64,000 nucleotides of DNA from an alpha proteobacterium SCGC AAA536-G10 (GTDB lineage: Bacteria; Pseudomonadota; Alphaproteobacteria; Puniceispirillales; Marisalimonadaceae). Shown in pieces: positions 9,625-18,288 of the stretch (positions within the stretch are counted from its first letter, which is position 1; each line of letters opens with the position of its first letter). The position numbers were made by a program, and so were the translations under genes. Under the pieces are notes generated by a model. That model ran no database searches, was not told the DNA's origin, and was given only the letters and a program-made list of their open reading frames with translations. The stretch lies in contig ARQU01000008.1 of NCBI GenBank assembly GCA_000384615.1, positions 1 through 64,000 of the forward strand. Reading direction: 5' to 3'.

Positions 9625-10491
9625 ATGAGCAATTTTATTAATATTTTTGAAATGAGTCCGCGAGATGGGCTTCAAAACGAAAAGAATTTCATTTCTACTG
9701 AAGATAAAATAAAATTTATAAATAAACTATCTAGTTGTGGTTTTAAAAAAATAGAAACATCTAGCTTTGTCAGTCCTAAATGGGTTCCTCAATTATCTGA
9801 TGCATTAAAAGTTTTCAGAGGTATCAATAGAGCAGAGGAAATAAAATATACCGCGTTAACCCCTAACGAGAAAGGATTTGACAATGCTTTAGAAGCAAAA
9901 GTGGATGAAGTAGCGATTTTTACCGCCGCTTCAGAGACATTTAACAAAAAAAATACTAATTGTGATATTAATACAAGCCTAAATCGATTTAAGCCAATTA
10001 TCCAAAAAGCTAAGATAAATAAAGTTCCTGTTAGAGGTTACATTAGTTGCATTTCTCATTGTCCATATGAAAATTATGTTGATCCAAAAAAAGTTGGAGA
10101 AATAGCTAATAAGTTAATTAAAATGGGTTGTTATGAAGTTTCTCTTGGAGACACAACTGGAAAAGGAAGTTCTGAACAAACGTCAAAAGTTATTGCAGAA
10201 TGTTTGCAATTTTTAACACCTGATAAATTAGCCGGTCATTTTCATGATACATTTCAAAATGCATTAAATAATGTAAAAATTTCTTTAGAATACGGAATTA
10301 AAACTTTTGATTCTTCAGTTGGTGGTCTAGGTGGATGTCCATATTCACCAGGGGCGAAAGGCAATGTTTCCACAGAAAAAGTTAATGATTTATTACTATC
10401 AATGGGATATGAGACTAATCTTAATATCACAAAAATTAAAGAATGTAATAAAATTGCGTTAAACCTCAAAGAGCACGGAAGCTATGAATAA
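9625..10491 (+). CDS. liuE: Hydroxymethylglutaryl-CoA lyase
   Basis: A 288-residue TIM-barrel lyase cleaving HMG-CoA to acetoacetate and acetyl-CoA, the last step of leucine degradation. Motifs: EMSPRDGLQNE at the N-terminus (catalytic Arg and metal-binding Asp), TSSFVSPKWVPQLSDA, LGDTTGKG, AGHFHDTFQNALNN with the metal-binding histidines, and GGLGGCPYSPGAKGNVSTE, whose cysteine is the family signature. The 3' end overlaps liuC by 8 nt. Confidence 0.95.
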   Translation: MSNFINIFEMSPRDGLQNEKNFISTEDKIKFINKLSSCGFKKIETSSFVSPKWVPQLSDALKVFRGINRAEEIKYTALTPNEKGFDNALEAKVDEVAIFTAASETFNKKNTNCDINTSLNRFKPIIQKAKINKVPVRGYISCISHCPYENYVDPKKVGEIANKLIKMGCYEVSLGDTTGKGSSEQTSKVIAECLQFLTPDKLAGHFHDTFQNALNNVKISLEYGIKTFDSSVGGLGGCPYSPGAKGNVSTEKVNDLLLSMGYETNLNITKIKECNKIALNLKEHGSYE

Positions 10492-11284
10492 AAATAAAAA
10501 ACAAACAATCATTATAGAAAAAAGTGATAATAGCATTTCTAAAATAATTTTAAATCAACCAGAAAAACATAATGCTTTATCACCTATGATGATTAAAGAA
10601 CTCTCAGAAAGCTTTGATGAATTAAAAGAAGACCCCAATACAAAAGTTTTGATTATATCTGCCAAAGGCAAATCTTTTTGCGCTGGTGGTGATTTAGACT
10701 GGATGAAGGAACAAATATTTTCAGACAGAAAAACAAGAATTGAAGAAGCTCGAAAATTGGCTGATTTATTATACAAAATGTACCAATTTCCTAAACCTCT
10801 CATAGCAAAAGTAGAAGGAAACGCTTTTGGTGGAGGAATAGGTATTATTTCTGTTTGTGATGTTGCTATATCTATAGAAAATATTAAGTTAGCTTTAACA
10901 GAAGCGAAGCTTGGATTAATACCAGCTACAATTAGTCCTTATGTTATTTCGAAAGTTGGATCAAGTAATGGCATAGATTTATTTACAAGTGCCCGTACCT
11001 TTTATCCTCCAGAAGCAAAAAATATAGGATTAATCAAATCTTTTTGTAACCAAGAAAGAATAGACAACATAATTAACGAAGAAGCAGATTCTATTCTCAT
11101 CAATGGTCCCTCGGCAGTAAAAGCGTCAAAAAATCTTGTAAGAAACTTATCTTCTAAAATTGACGAAAATACTATTAAATTTACAGTTGAAGCCCTTGCA
11201 GATGTATGGGAAAATCCTGAATCTATTGAAGGTATTAATGCATTCTTTGAGAAAAGAAAACCAAATTGGATAATGGAGAAATAA
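10484..11284 (+). CDS. liuC: Enoyl-CoA hydratase, probable methylglutaconyl-CoA hydratase
   Basis: A 266-residue crotonase-fold protein. KSFCAGGDLDWMKE and AKVEGNAFGGGIGIISVCDVAI supply the two oxyanion-hole segments, and TEAKLGLIPATISPYV carries the catalytic glutamate. The GGDLDWMK string and LGLIPATISPYV are typical of methylglutaconyl-CoA hydratases. Its place between HMG-CoA lyase and the rest of the liu genes supports hydration of 3-methylglutaconyl-CoA to HMG-CoA. It overlaps liuE by 8 nt, and the next ATG follows its stop directly. The specificity call rests mainly on context. Confidence 0.85.
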   Translation: MNKNKKQTIIIEKSDNSISKIILNQPEKHNALSPMMIKELSESFDELKEDPNTKVLIISAKGKSFCAGGDLDWMKEQIFSDRKTRIEEARKLADLLYKMYQFPKPLIAKVEGNAFGGGIGIISVCDVAISIENIKLALTEAKLGLIPATISPYVISKVGSSNGIDLFTSARTFYPPEAKNIGLIKSFCNQERIDNIINEEADSILINGPSAVKASKNLVRNLSSKIDENTIKFTVEALADVWENPESIEGINAFFEKRKPNWIMEK

Positions 11285-11881
11285 ATGGCTAATATATTAA
11301 AACAAGGCCAAAAACAAAATTTAACAAAATTAAATCTTGAGTACAACGGTGAGAAGGATGGTGAAGACCAAGTCGAAAATTATTTAAATATTGTTAATGA
11401 GAAAATCGGTTTTATACCAAACGTACTTGCTGCATTTGCAAAATTTCCAAAACAATTTGAGGGTTTTACTAAATTATATAATTCTTTAATGTTAGGTGAG
11501 TCTGGTTTAACAAAATTAGAAAGAGAAATGATTGCAGTTACAGTTTCGTCTGAAAACCATTGTTTCTACTGTTTGGTAGCACATGGATCTGCAGTTAGAG
11601 AACTTTCAAATGATCCCCAATTAGGAGAACGAATAGCTGCAAATTTTAGATCTGCAGAACTACCAGAGAAACAACTTGAATTGCTCAATTTTACTAAAAA
11701 GTTAACTAGAGACCCATCAGAGATATCTGAAAGCGATAGAACAAAGTTAAGAGAAGTAGGATATACCGATAGAGATATTTGGGATATAAGCGCTATAATT
11801 GGTTTGTTTAACATGACTAATAGATTAGCTTCTGCAACTGAAATGGAGCCCAACGACAACTATCATAATATAGCAAGATAA
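11285..11881 (+). CDS. AhpD-like / carboxymuconolactone-decarboxylase family peroxidase-related protein
   Basis: A 198-residue AhpD-fold protein. LTKLEREMIAVTVSSENHCFYCLVAHG contains the redox pair in CFYC followed by the conserved histidine, the active-site layout of AhpD-like thiol peroxidases and related CMD proteins. The length (about 195) and the N-terminal INxKIGFIPNVLAAFAKFP segment fit the peroxidase-related subfamily often called uncharacterised peroxidase-related enzyme. It starts on the base after liuC ends, so it is co-translated with leucine catabolism, which is not an obligatory partner. A possible role is protecting CoA-thiol or flavin chemistry from peroxide; that is inference. 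Confidence 0.8.
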   Translation: MANILKQGQKQNLTKLNLEYNGEKDGEDQVENYLNIVNEKIGFIPNVLAAFAKFPKQFEGFTKLYNSLMLGESGLTKLEREMIAVTVSSENHCFYCLVAHGSAVRELSNDPQLGERIAANFRSAELPEKQLELLNFTKKLTRDPSEISESDRTKLREVGYTDRDIWDISAIIGLFNMTNRLASATEMEPNDNYHNIAR

Positions 11882-11886
11882 ATTTT

Positions 11887-13053
11887 ATGTCCTTTAATCT
11901 AAACCAAACACAGTTATCAATTATTGATTCAGTTCAAAATATTATGAAAAACTTTGATGATGATTACTGGCTTCAATGTGATAAAGAAAATAAATTTCCT
12001 CATAAATTTTATGAAGAGATAGCTAGTGGAGGATGGTTAGGTATATGTATGCCCAAGCAGTTTGGTGGTACTGCGTTAGGTGTAAGTGATGCATCTATTT
12101 TTATGCAAAAAGTTTCTGAAACTGGTGGTGGCATGGCAGCGGCCTCTTCTATACATATAAACATTTTTGGGCCACATCCAATTGTAGTCTATGGTAATAA
12201 TAAGCAAAAAGAGAAATGGCTGCCTCCTTTGATTTCAGGAAAAGAAAAAACTTGTTTTGGAGTAACCGAACCAGACGCTGGATTGGACACAGGTAAATTA
12301 AAAACATTTGCAAAAAAAATTAATGACGGATATCTGGTTAATGGACAAAAGATTTGGACATCAACAGCTAAAATTGCTGATAAAATCCTCTTATTGGCAC
12401 GAACTATTCCCGTTGAGGAATGCAAAAAGAACACTGATGGTCTGACTTTATTTTATACTGAATTAGATAGAAGAAAAATTGAGGTTAAAGAAATCTCAAA
12501 AATGGGCCGAGCAGCCGTAGATAGTAACCAAATATTTATTGATAATCTAGAGATCCCTGATTTTGATAGAATAGGTGAAGAAGGCAAGGGGTTTAAATAT
12601 ATACTTGATAGTCTTAATCCAGAAAGAATATTAATTGCTGCTGAGGCATTAGGTATAGGAAAAAATGCTTTATCAAGAGCTGTAAAATATGCAAGTGACA
12701 GAATTGTCTTTGACAGACCTATTGGCAAAAATCAAAGTATTCAACATCCATTAGCAGAAAACTGGATTGAGTTAGAAGCAGCAGAACTACTTATTGCAAA
12801 AGCTGCACACCAATACGATAATGGACAAAATGCAGGCGGAATGGCAAATGCTGCAAAATTCTTTGCAGCTGAAGCTGGTTTTAAGGCCGCCACTCAAGCA
12901 GTGATCACTCTTGGAGGAATGGGTTATGCAAAAGAATATCATGTGGAAAGATTATTAAGAGAATCTTTAATTCCAAAATTAGCTCCTGTAAGCGCTCAAA
13001 TGATTTTGAACTATATTTCAGAACGTGTGCTCGGATTACCAAAATCATATTAA
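11887..13053 (+). CDS. Acyl-CoA dehydrogenase (IVD-like base position, substrate unknown)
   Basis: A 388-residue FAD acyl-CoA dehydrogenase. CFGVTEPDAGLDTGKLKT and VNGQKIWTSTA are the flavin/substrate loops. The C-terminal position where most members have YEGT reads ESLIPKLAPVSAQM, so the usual catalytic Glu is absent. A glutamate occurs instead in LNPERILIAAEALG, aligning with the isovaleryl-CoA dehydrogenase base. It lies 5 nt after the AhpD-like gene and 16 nt before a class III CoA-transferase, a pairing seen in modules where acids are activated by CoA transfer and then desaturated. Substrate not assignable. Confidence 0.88.
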   Translation: MSFNLNQTQLSIIDSVQNIMKNFDDDYWLQCDKENKFPHKFYEEIASGGWLGICMPKQFGGTALGVSDASIFMQKVSETGGGMAAASSIHINIFGPHPIVVYGNNKQKEKWLPPLISGKEKTCFGVTEPDAGLDTGKLKTFAKKINDGYLVNGQKIWTSTAKIADKILLLARTIPVEECKKNTDGLTLFYTELDRRKIEVKEISKMGRAAVDSNQIFIDNLEIPDFDRIGEEGKGFKYILDSLNPERILIAAEALGIGKNALSRAVKYASDRIVFDRPIGKNQSIQHPLAENWIELEAAELLIAKAAHQYDNGQNAGGMANAAKFFAAEAGFKAATQAVITLGGMGYAKEYHVERLLRESLIPKLAPVSAQMILNYISERVLGLPKSY

Positions 13054-13069
13054 ATAAAAAAGTGAATAA

Positions 13070-14278
13070 ATGACAAATCAAAACAATATTCTCGTTTCTG
13101 CTTTAGATGGCATAAAAGTCTTAGACCTTACAAGAGTTCTTGGGGGTCCATACGCAACTCAAATACTTGCAGACCATGGCGCGGAAGTAATAAAAATTGA
13201 ATCAAAAATCGGTGATGAGGTAAGAGGTTGGGGGCCTCCATTTATAAATGATATGGCTTCATATTTTATAAATGTAAATAGAAATAAAAAGTCTGTTGCT
13301 GTTGATTTAACAAAACAAGAAGGTAGAAACATAATTCTAGAAATTCTTAAAACTTCAGATGTTGTTATTGAAAATTTTAAAACTGGCACAATGGAAAAAT
13401 GGAATCTTGGTTATGAAGAAGTTTTAAAAGACAAATTTCCTAAGTTAATTCATTGCCGAATATCTGGTTTTGGAGCTGAAGGACCTTTAGGAGGAGCTCC
13501 TGGATACGATGCAATTGTTCAAGCTATGACTGGAATGATGTCTATCAATGGACATCCAAATGGAGAAGATGTAAGGGTCGGTGCGCCAGTAGTTGATATG
13601 GGTACAGGGTTGTACGCTACGATTGGAATATTAATGGCGCTCCAAGAGAGACACAAATCAGGACTAGGTCAATTTATCGATATGTCTCTTTATGATTCCG
13701 CACTAGCATTAATGCATCCTCATACAGGAAATTATTTTTTGTCCAAAAAACCTGGTAAAGCTACAGGTAATGCTCATCCAAATATTGCACCTTATGATAA
13801 ATTTAAAACTGCAACTAATGAAATTTTTATGGGGATAGGCAATGACGCAGGATTTGCCAGATTATGCAAAGCTCTCAATATAGATCACCTCATAACAGAT
13901 GAAAGATTTCTTACAAACGGCGATAGAGTTAATAATAGAGAAGACTTAACTAAATATTTAGAAGATGCCTTAAAGGATGTAGATGGTGTCGAATTTTCTG
14001 AAAAGCTATTATCTGCTGGTGTTCCAGCGGGGCCAGTAAGAAATATTGAGGAGGCACTGAATCATCCTCAAACTTTAGAAAGAAATATGACAATTAGTAA
14101 AGAAGATTATACAGGTGTCTCGTCACCCATAAAATTTAGTCGATCTAAATCAGTTGGAGTAAAACATAAACCCCCTTTGATAGGTCAAAACACTAAGGAA
14201 GTTTTGAAAGACGCAGGATATAGCGAAGAAGAAATTCAAGAAATGTTATCAAATCAGATAATATTTGAAAAAAAATAA
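13070..14278 (+). CDS. Class III (CaiB/BaiF) CoA-transferase
   Basis: A 402-residue family III CoA-transferase, forming an interlocked dimer that moves CoA between carboxylic acids. KVLDLTRVLGGPYATQILADHGAEVIKIE opens the protein as in formyl-CoA transferase and CaiB. D176 in APVVDMGTGLYA is the catalytic aspartate that forms the acyl anhydride. It ends the leucine operon and converges on aroE with 3 nt between stops, leaving no room for a separate terminator. The substrate may be the acid oxidised by the preceding dehydrogenase (inference). A second family III enzyme is at 33738-34913. Confidence 0.92.
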   Translation: MTNQNNILVSALDGIKVLDLTRVLGGPYATQILADHGAEVIKIESKIGDEVRGWGPPFINDMASYFINVNRNKKSVAVDLTKQEGRNIILEILKTSDVVIENFKTGTMEKWNLGYEEVLKDKFPKLIHCRISGFGAEGPLGGAPGYDAIVQAMTGMMSINGHPNGEDVRVGAPVVDMGTGLYATIGILMALQERHKSGLGQFIDMSLYDSALALMHPHTGNYFLSKKPGKATGNAHPNIAPYDKFKTATNEIFMGIGNDAGFARLCKALNIDHLITDERFLTNGDRVNNREDLTKYLEDALKDVDGVEFSEKLLSAGVPAGPVRNIEEALNHPQTLERNMTISKEDYTGVSSPIKFSRSKSVGVKHKPPLIGQNTKEVLKDAGYSEEEIQEMLSNQIIFEKK

Positions 14279-14281
14279 TTC

Positions 14282-15133
14282 TTATTTATATAGTCTATTA
14301 AAGTAATGATCTCTTAAATAATGAGTATGTTGCAAGATGTCTTTTTGATCAAATCTGTTATTTGAAAATAATAAGAATGCGTCTAAAGCTTGAAAAATAA
14401 AAAGGTCTATCCCTGAAATTAATTTAGATCCTACAAGTTCACCTTTCTTAAGAAAAATAGTTTTTGCTGGCGTATACACAACATCGTATAGCCATTGATA
14501 TTTTTTTATTTCTAAATTGCCTAATGGACAACCAGGAAAATCATAATGACCCAAAGGAGTACAATTTATTATTCCATCGAAACTTGATATAACACTCTCT
14601 AATTTTTTATGATTAAGTAATTTACAATTTATTTTTAGTTCTTTTAATTTCCCGAGTAGTTGCTCTCCTCTTAGATTGTCAGTATCTAATATATGAAGTT
14701 CTAAAACTCCTAGTGAGGATAATGCAAAGGAGATAGCTCTTCCGACCCCACCAACTCCAATAATAAGAATTTTTCCTGGTTTCTTTTTTTTAAAATGAAA
14801 ATCATAACTTTTTATAAAACCAGAATAATCTGTATTATAAGCAACAATATTTTTTTGGAAAATTAATGTATTAGCTGATTTTACATTAAAGGCACTTTCG
14901 TAAACTTTATCTGCAAATTTAATTACTTTTTCTTTGAAAGGAAAAGTAATATTCACTCCACTAAAGCCACTCATTTTTAACTCTTTTAATAAGTCAGGGA
15001 GATTACTTTCTTTTATTGATTTTAAGTCAAACAACTCATAGGTAACAGAAACTCCAAATAAATCTCCTAAATGTTTGTGAATATCAGGAGCTTGAGATGT
15101 TGCTATGTTATGTCCTATTAATCCTAATTTCAT
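14282..15133 (-). CDS. aroE: Shikimate dehydrogenase (NADP-dependent), AroE family
   Basis: A 283-residue shikimate 5-dehydrogenase-type oxidoreductase of the chorismate pathway. The N-terminal domain has GHNIATSQAPDIHKHLG (shikimate binding), VNITFPFKEKVI with the catalytic lysine, and NTDYSGF with the partner aspartate. The Rossmann loop is IIGVGGVGRAISFAL, and NCTPLG and IDLFIFQALDAF follow as in AroE. Divergence in the substrate loops (TSQAP for the usual SKSP) leaves open a quinate/shikimate paralogue. The upstream DUF3108-like gene ends 4 nt before its start, suggesting cotranscription. Confidence 0.85.
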   Translation of the reverse strand: MKLGLIGHNIATSQAPDIHKHLGDLFGVSVTYELFDLKSIKESNLPDLLKELKMSGFSGVNITFPFKEKVIKFADKVYESAFNVKSANTLIFQKNIVAYNTDYSGFIKSYDFHFKKKKPGKILIIGVGGVGRAISFALSSLGVLELHILDTDNLRGEQLLGKLKELKINCKLLNHKKLESVISSFDGIINCTPLGHYDFPGCPLGNLEIKKYQWLYDVVYTPAKTIFLKKGELVGSKLISGIDLFIFQALDAFLLFSNNRFDQKDILQHTHYLRDHYFNRLYK

Positions 15134-15137
15134 AGGA

Positions 15138-16007
15138 TTAGGAACGCTTTTCGAGTAAGCGAACAGTTATAGTTCCAAACCATCTTTCTAAATTCATTTT
15201 TACTGGTAAAATTCGTCCAAAGACAGTTCTTCCAAAAAAAAGTTTAAAATCAGTGAATTTATCGTCTATTGGTTTCCATTTAGTTTTCAACCTATGACCT
15301 CCCAAAGGTGTAATCTTTAAGCCACAAATCAAAACGTCTCCTCTATAAGATTTAGGCCTATCATTTTCAATAAAGCTATTTCCTAAAGTTTTTGTTTTAA
15401 GATCATACCTTCGTCTACCATCAAAGATTTTAAAGCTTTTATCACATTTATTCTCAAATCTTATTCTTTCAATTACGTTTAAAAAGGCTGTTACGGGGTC
15501 TATTACATTAATTAGACTTTCTCTATCTATAGGATGAAATTTTTTTAAATTTATAATAGGGATATTTTTATAATTTACTGAATTATTTACTCCCCATTCC
15601 AAGTCAGAGGAGCGCGCCTTATTATTAAAAATACCATTAGCTAAAAATTTATTTGGTATCCAAGTATTAGCTTTTTTTATTGAAGATGAATTTAACTCAC
15701 CTACATATTCGTAAAAAACATTTAAAAAACCAGCGGTTTTAGATTTAGAATTCAGATCAATTTTTTTATTACTTGAGTTAATAGAAATTTCTGCTTGCCC
15801 AACAATTAAATTGCCAAATTGAACTTCATAAAAATAATTTTCTTGGGATGCAAAAGCTGAAAAGTTAATAAAAAGAATACTGAGACTAAAAACTTTAAAA
15901 TAAATTTTTAAGTATTTTATTATCTTTAGTATTATCTTAATGGGAAATATTTTGTTCTCTTCTAATTGCAAGTACTGACGAAATTGTTGATACACAAAAA
16001 GGAACAC
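15138..16007 (-). CDS. DUF3108-like exported protein
   Basis: Up to 289 residues. A hydrophobic N-terminal segment (FSLSILFINFSAFA, followed by SQ) is a probable signal peptide. The mature part opens YFYEVQFGNLIVGQAEISI and continues with YEYVGELNSSSI and the DGRRRYDLKTKTLG stretch, matching the beta-rich DUF3108 family found in alphaproteobacteria, whose function is unknown. The start is uncertain: the longest frame begins with GTG at 16007 and overlaps nrtS by 71 nt, GTG at 15995 and TTG at 15971 are alternatives, and none has a good ribosome-binding site. It probably lies in one transcript with nrtS and aroE. Confidence 0.65.
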   Translation of the reverse strand: MFLFVYQQFRQYLQLEENKIFPIKIILKIIKYLKIYFKVFSLSILFINFSAFASQENYFYEVQFGNLIVGQAEISINSSNKKIDLNSKSKTAGFLNVFYEYVGELNSSSIKKANTWIPNKFLANGIFNNKARSSDLEWGVNNSVNYKNIPIINLKKFHPIDRESLINVIDPVTAFLNVIERIRFENKCDKSFKIFDGRRRYDLKTKTLGNSFIENDRPKSYRGDVLICGLKITPLGGHRLKTKWKPIDDKFTDFKLFFGRTVFGRILPVKMNLERWFGTITVRLLEKRS

Positions 16008-16161
16008 AGAATGTTATTATAACTTTTATCCAATTTGTAAAAGTCATAGTACCAAAAAATATATGATCCCCATGATTAATTATAGCTAAGACTATCCCAA
16101 CTATAGATGCCATTTTTAAAGCCCTTAAAAGTACATCCGTCCTTGTTACTATTTCAATCAT
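15937..16161 (-). CDS. nrtS: NrtS-like small nitrate/nitrite transporter
   Basis: A 74-residue inner-membrane protein with two hydrophobic helices (SIVGIVLAIINHG and WIKVIITFCVPFCVSTISSVLAI). The layout LRALKMASIVGIVLAIINHGD, then F(T)NWIKVIITFCVPFCVST, matches the NrtS family described in marine cyanobacteria and proteobacteria as a nitrate/nitrite transporter acting as an oligomer: an N-x-GD turn after helix 1, and W-x-K plus VPFCV in helix 2. No nitrate or nitrite reductase gene is in the window, so the physiological link is open. The identification is from memory of the family pattern. Confidence 0.7.
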   Translation of the reverse strand: MIEIVTRTDVLLRALKMASIVGIVLAIINHGDHIFFGTMTFTNWIKVIITFCVPFCVSTISSVLAIRREQNISH

Positions 16162-16264
16162 TAATTTAATCCATTAAAAAATTTAACTGTTTGCAAAAGT
16201 CAACATAATATACAAAACTAAAATATGTAATAATTTAAATAAAAATTAATATATTGAGGTAAGA

Positions 16265-16570
16265 ATGTTAATTAAAATCTTTGTAAGAACCTTTCCATCT
16301 ACTGAAGATTGTGAATTATTTGAATCCATACTAGAAACACGATGGCCTAACTTACTTCAAGAAGTTAAAGGTGTTCGATTTAGAGCTATGAAAAATCCTC
16401 AAACGCCTAATGTGAGTGTAGTTTTATGGGAATTTCCAGACAATGAGTCTATGAAAAAAATTGAAAAGTTAATTGAAGAAAATATAGCAAAATACGTTAA
16501 GACGCTGGCACCCAAAACAGTACACTTTGTTGGTGCAGTTACTCAAGATTTTGGTGAAACTTCATTTTAA
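16265..16570 (+). CDS. Unknown ~100-residue protein, possible dimeric alpha/beta-barrel type
   Basis: 101 residues, no signal peptide or membrane segment. The pattern IKIFVRTFPSTEDCELFESIL, then VVLWEFPDNESMKKIEKLIEENIAKYV, then TVHFVGAV suggests beta-alpha-beta-beta-alpha-beta, like the ferredoxin-fold ABM/EthD group, but no family is recognised with confidence. GAGG lies just before its ATG. It is 16 nt upstream of the class III aminotransferase and so probably cotranscribed. Another ~100-residue unknown follows that enzyme (17986-18288). Confidence 0.6.
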   Translation: MLIKIFVRTFPSTEDCELFESILETRWPNLLQEVKGVRFRAMKNPQTPNVSVVLWEFPDNESMKKIEKLIEENIAKYVKTLAPKTVHFVGAVTQDFGETSF

Positions 16571-16586
16571 TTAAAAAATAATAAAT

Positions 16587-17916
16587 ATGGAAAACAGCAA
16601 TATTTTACCTCGACATACTAGCTATGAACTCCCAATGGCTGCTTACGGTGATGGGTGCTATATTATTGACAAAAACGGTAAAAAATATCTTGACGGTTCA
16701 TGCGGGGCAGCTGTTTCATGCTTAGGTCATTCAGACCAAACAATCAATGATGCAATAATCAAGCAAGCTGAGAAATTAGCCTTTGCCCACACATCTTTTT
16801 TTACTAATGAACCTGCAGAAGAACTTGCAAAATTATTATCGACAAACTCACCAACAGGATTAGACAAAGTTTATTTTGTTTCAAGTGGATCAGAGGCTAT
16901 TGAAGCTTCACTAAAATTAGCAAAGCAATATTTTAATGAAATTGGAAAACCAAAAAAACACAAGGTTATCTCAAGAAAACAGAGTTATCATGGTAATACA
17001 TTAGGAGCGTTAGCAGTTGGAGGTAATATACAAAGAAGATCTTTATTTGAAGATTTACTTATAGAAACTAGTTTGATTTCACCTTGTTATAAATATAGAT
17101 TTCAGGATGCAAACGAAAATGAAATTCAATATGGTTTAAGAGTAGCTAACGAATTAGAAGACGAAATAATTCGATTGGGTCCAGACAATGTTATGGCGTT
17201 TATTGCAGAAACAGTTGTTGGAGCAACAGCTGGTGCCTTAACACCTGTTAAAGGATATTTTGAGCGAATAAGAGAAATTTGTACTAATTATGATGTTTTA
17301 TTAATTTTGGATGAAGTTATGTGCGGCATGGGAAGAACCGGACCACTCTTTGCGTGTGATGATGAAAAAATTGTTCCTGATATAATAACTATTGCCAAAG
17401 GTTTAGGAGCTGGATATCAACCTATAGCTGCTATGATGTGTCAAAATTTTATTAATGACGCTATAAACCTCGGAAGTGGTTTTTTTTCAACATGGACATA
17501 CCTACCTTGGTCATCCCATTGCATGCGCCGCGTCATTAGCAGTTGTAAATAAATTAATCAAAGAAAACTTTTTTGAAAAGGTAAGAAAAAAAGGAGAATA
17601 TTTACAGAAAAGCCTAGAGGTCACACTTGGCCAAAATAAGTATATTGGTGATATAAGAGGCAGAGGTTTGTTTAGGGCTGTAGAATTAGTCCAAAACAGA
17701 GAAACTAAAGAGCCTTTTCCAAAAAACTTTAATATTGCAGGCAAAATTAAAAAAAGGGCTCTTGATTTAGGTTTAATTTGCTATCCTATGCAGGGAACGG
17801 TAGATGGTACAATTGGCGACCATATTTTAATTGCACCACCATTTATCATTAATGAAAATGAAATGAACGAAATTTGTCAAAAATTAAAAACTACCATAGA
17901 AAGCATCTGTAATTAA
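16587..17916 (+). pseudogene. Class III (omega-type) aminotransferase interrupted by a +1 frameshift
   Basis: PLP-dependent class III aminotransferase, about 442 residues if intact. Segment 1 carries DGSCGAAVSCLGH, VSSGSEAIEASLKLAK (PLP phosphate), SYHGNTLGA, LILDEVMCGMGRTG and the PLP lysine in IAKGLGAGYQPIA. After GSGFF the frame breaks: a T8 run at 17480-17487 has one T too many. With seven Ts it continues QHGHTYLGHPIACAAS, exactly the family's expected motif, to the stop at 17914-17916. As written, translation ends at 17552 and loses the small domain. Possible causes are a sequencing error, true decay, or slippage at the T-run that restores the product. Substrate unknown. Confidence 0.85.
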
Positions 17917-17985
17917 ACTTGATTATAATTAAAATATATATAATTAATAAAATATAAATATAAATTTTTTTGAGAAACAACACAT

Positions 17986-18288
17986 ATGTATTTGCGTGTA
18001 GTCACAATAAAATGTCCAAACCAAGCTGCGAAAAAAGCCTTAAAATTATTATTTAAACAAGTCGTAGTTGAACAGATGAAAGTTGGGCTTATTAAAGAGA
18101 CTGTAATTGATATTTCTGATACCAATTTTTTAAATGTTAAATATTGGATTTCAAAATCCCATTTTGAAAAAGGAAGAAAAAATTGGCAAAAAGTTAGTCA
18201 AGAATTAAATGAAATGGGAGCAATCGTATCTGCTGTGGGTGGAGAAGGTGAGATCAATCTTTCTGAAGATTACCAAAATTATATTTAA
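17986..18288 (+). CDS. Unknown ~100-residue protein
   Basis: 100 residues, soluble, basic in the middle (KNWQKVSQELNEMGA). It opens with a strand-like YLRVVTIKCP, then helix AAKKALKLLFKQVVVEQMK, then strands around LIKETVIDISDTNFLNVKYWI, and so might share the small alpha/beta-barrel type of 16265-16570. No family is recognised. It lies 69 nt after the broken aminotransferase and its stop directly abuts the stop of the convergent livF. Coding character looks genuine (normal lysine-rich codon use, complete start and stop). Confidence 0.6.
   Translation: MYLRVVTIKCPNQAAKKALKLLFKQVVVEQMKVGLIKETVIDISDTNFLNVKYWISKSHFEKGRKNWQKVSQELNEMGAIVSAVGGEGEINLSEDYQNYI

Noticed and set aside
17476..17916. Separate small gene encoding an aminotransferase-like C-terminal domain.
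   Set aside because: It continues the upstream aminotransferase precisely once one T is removed, and has no start signal of its own.
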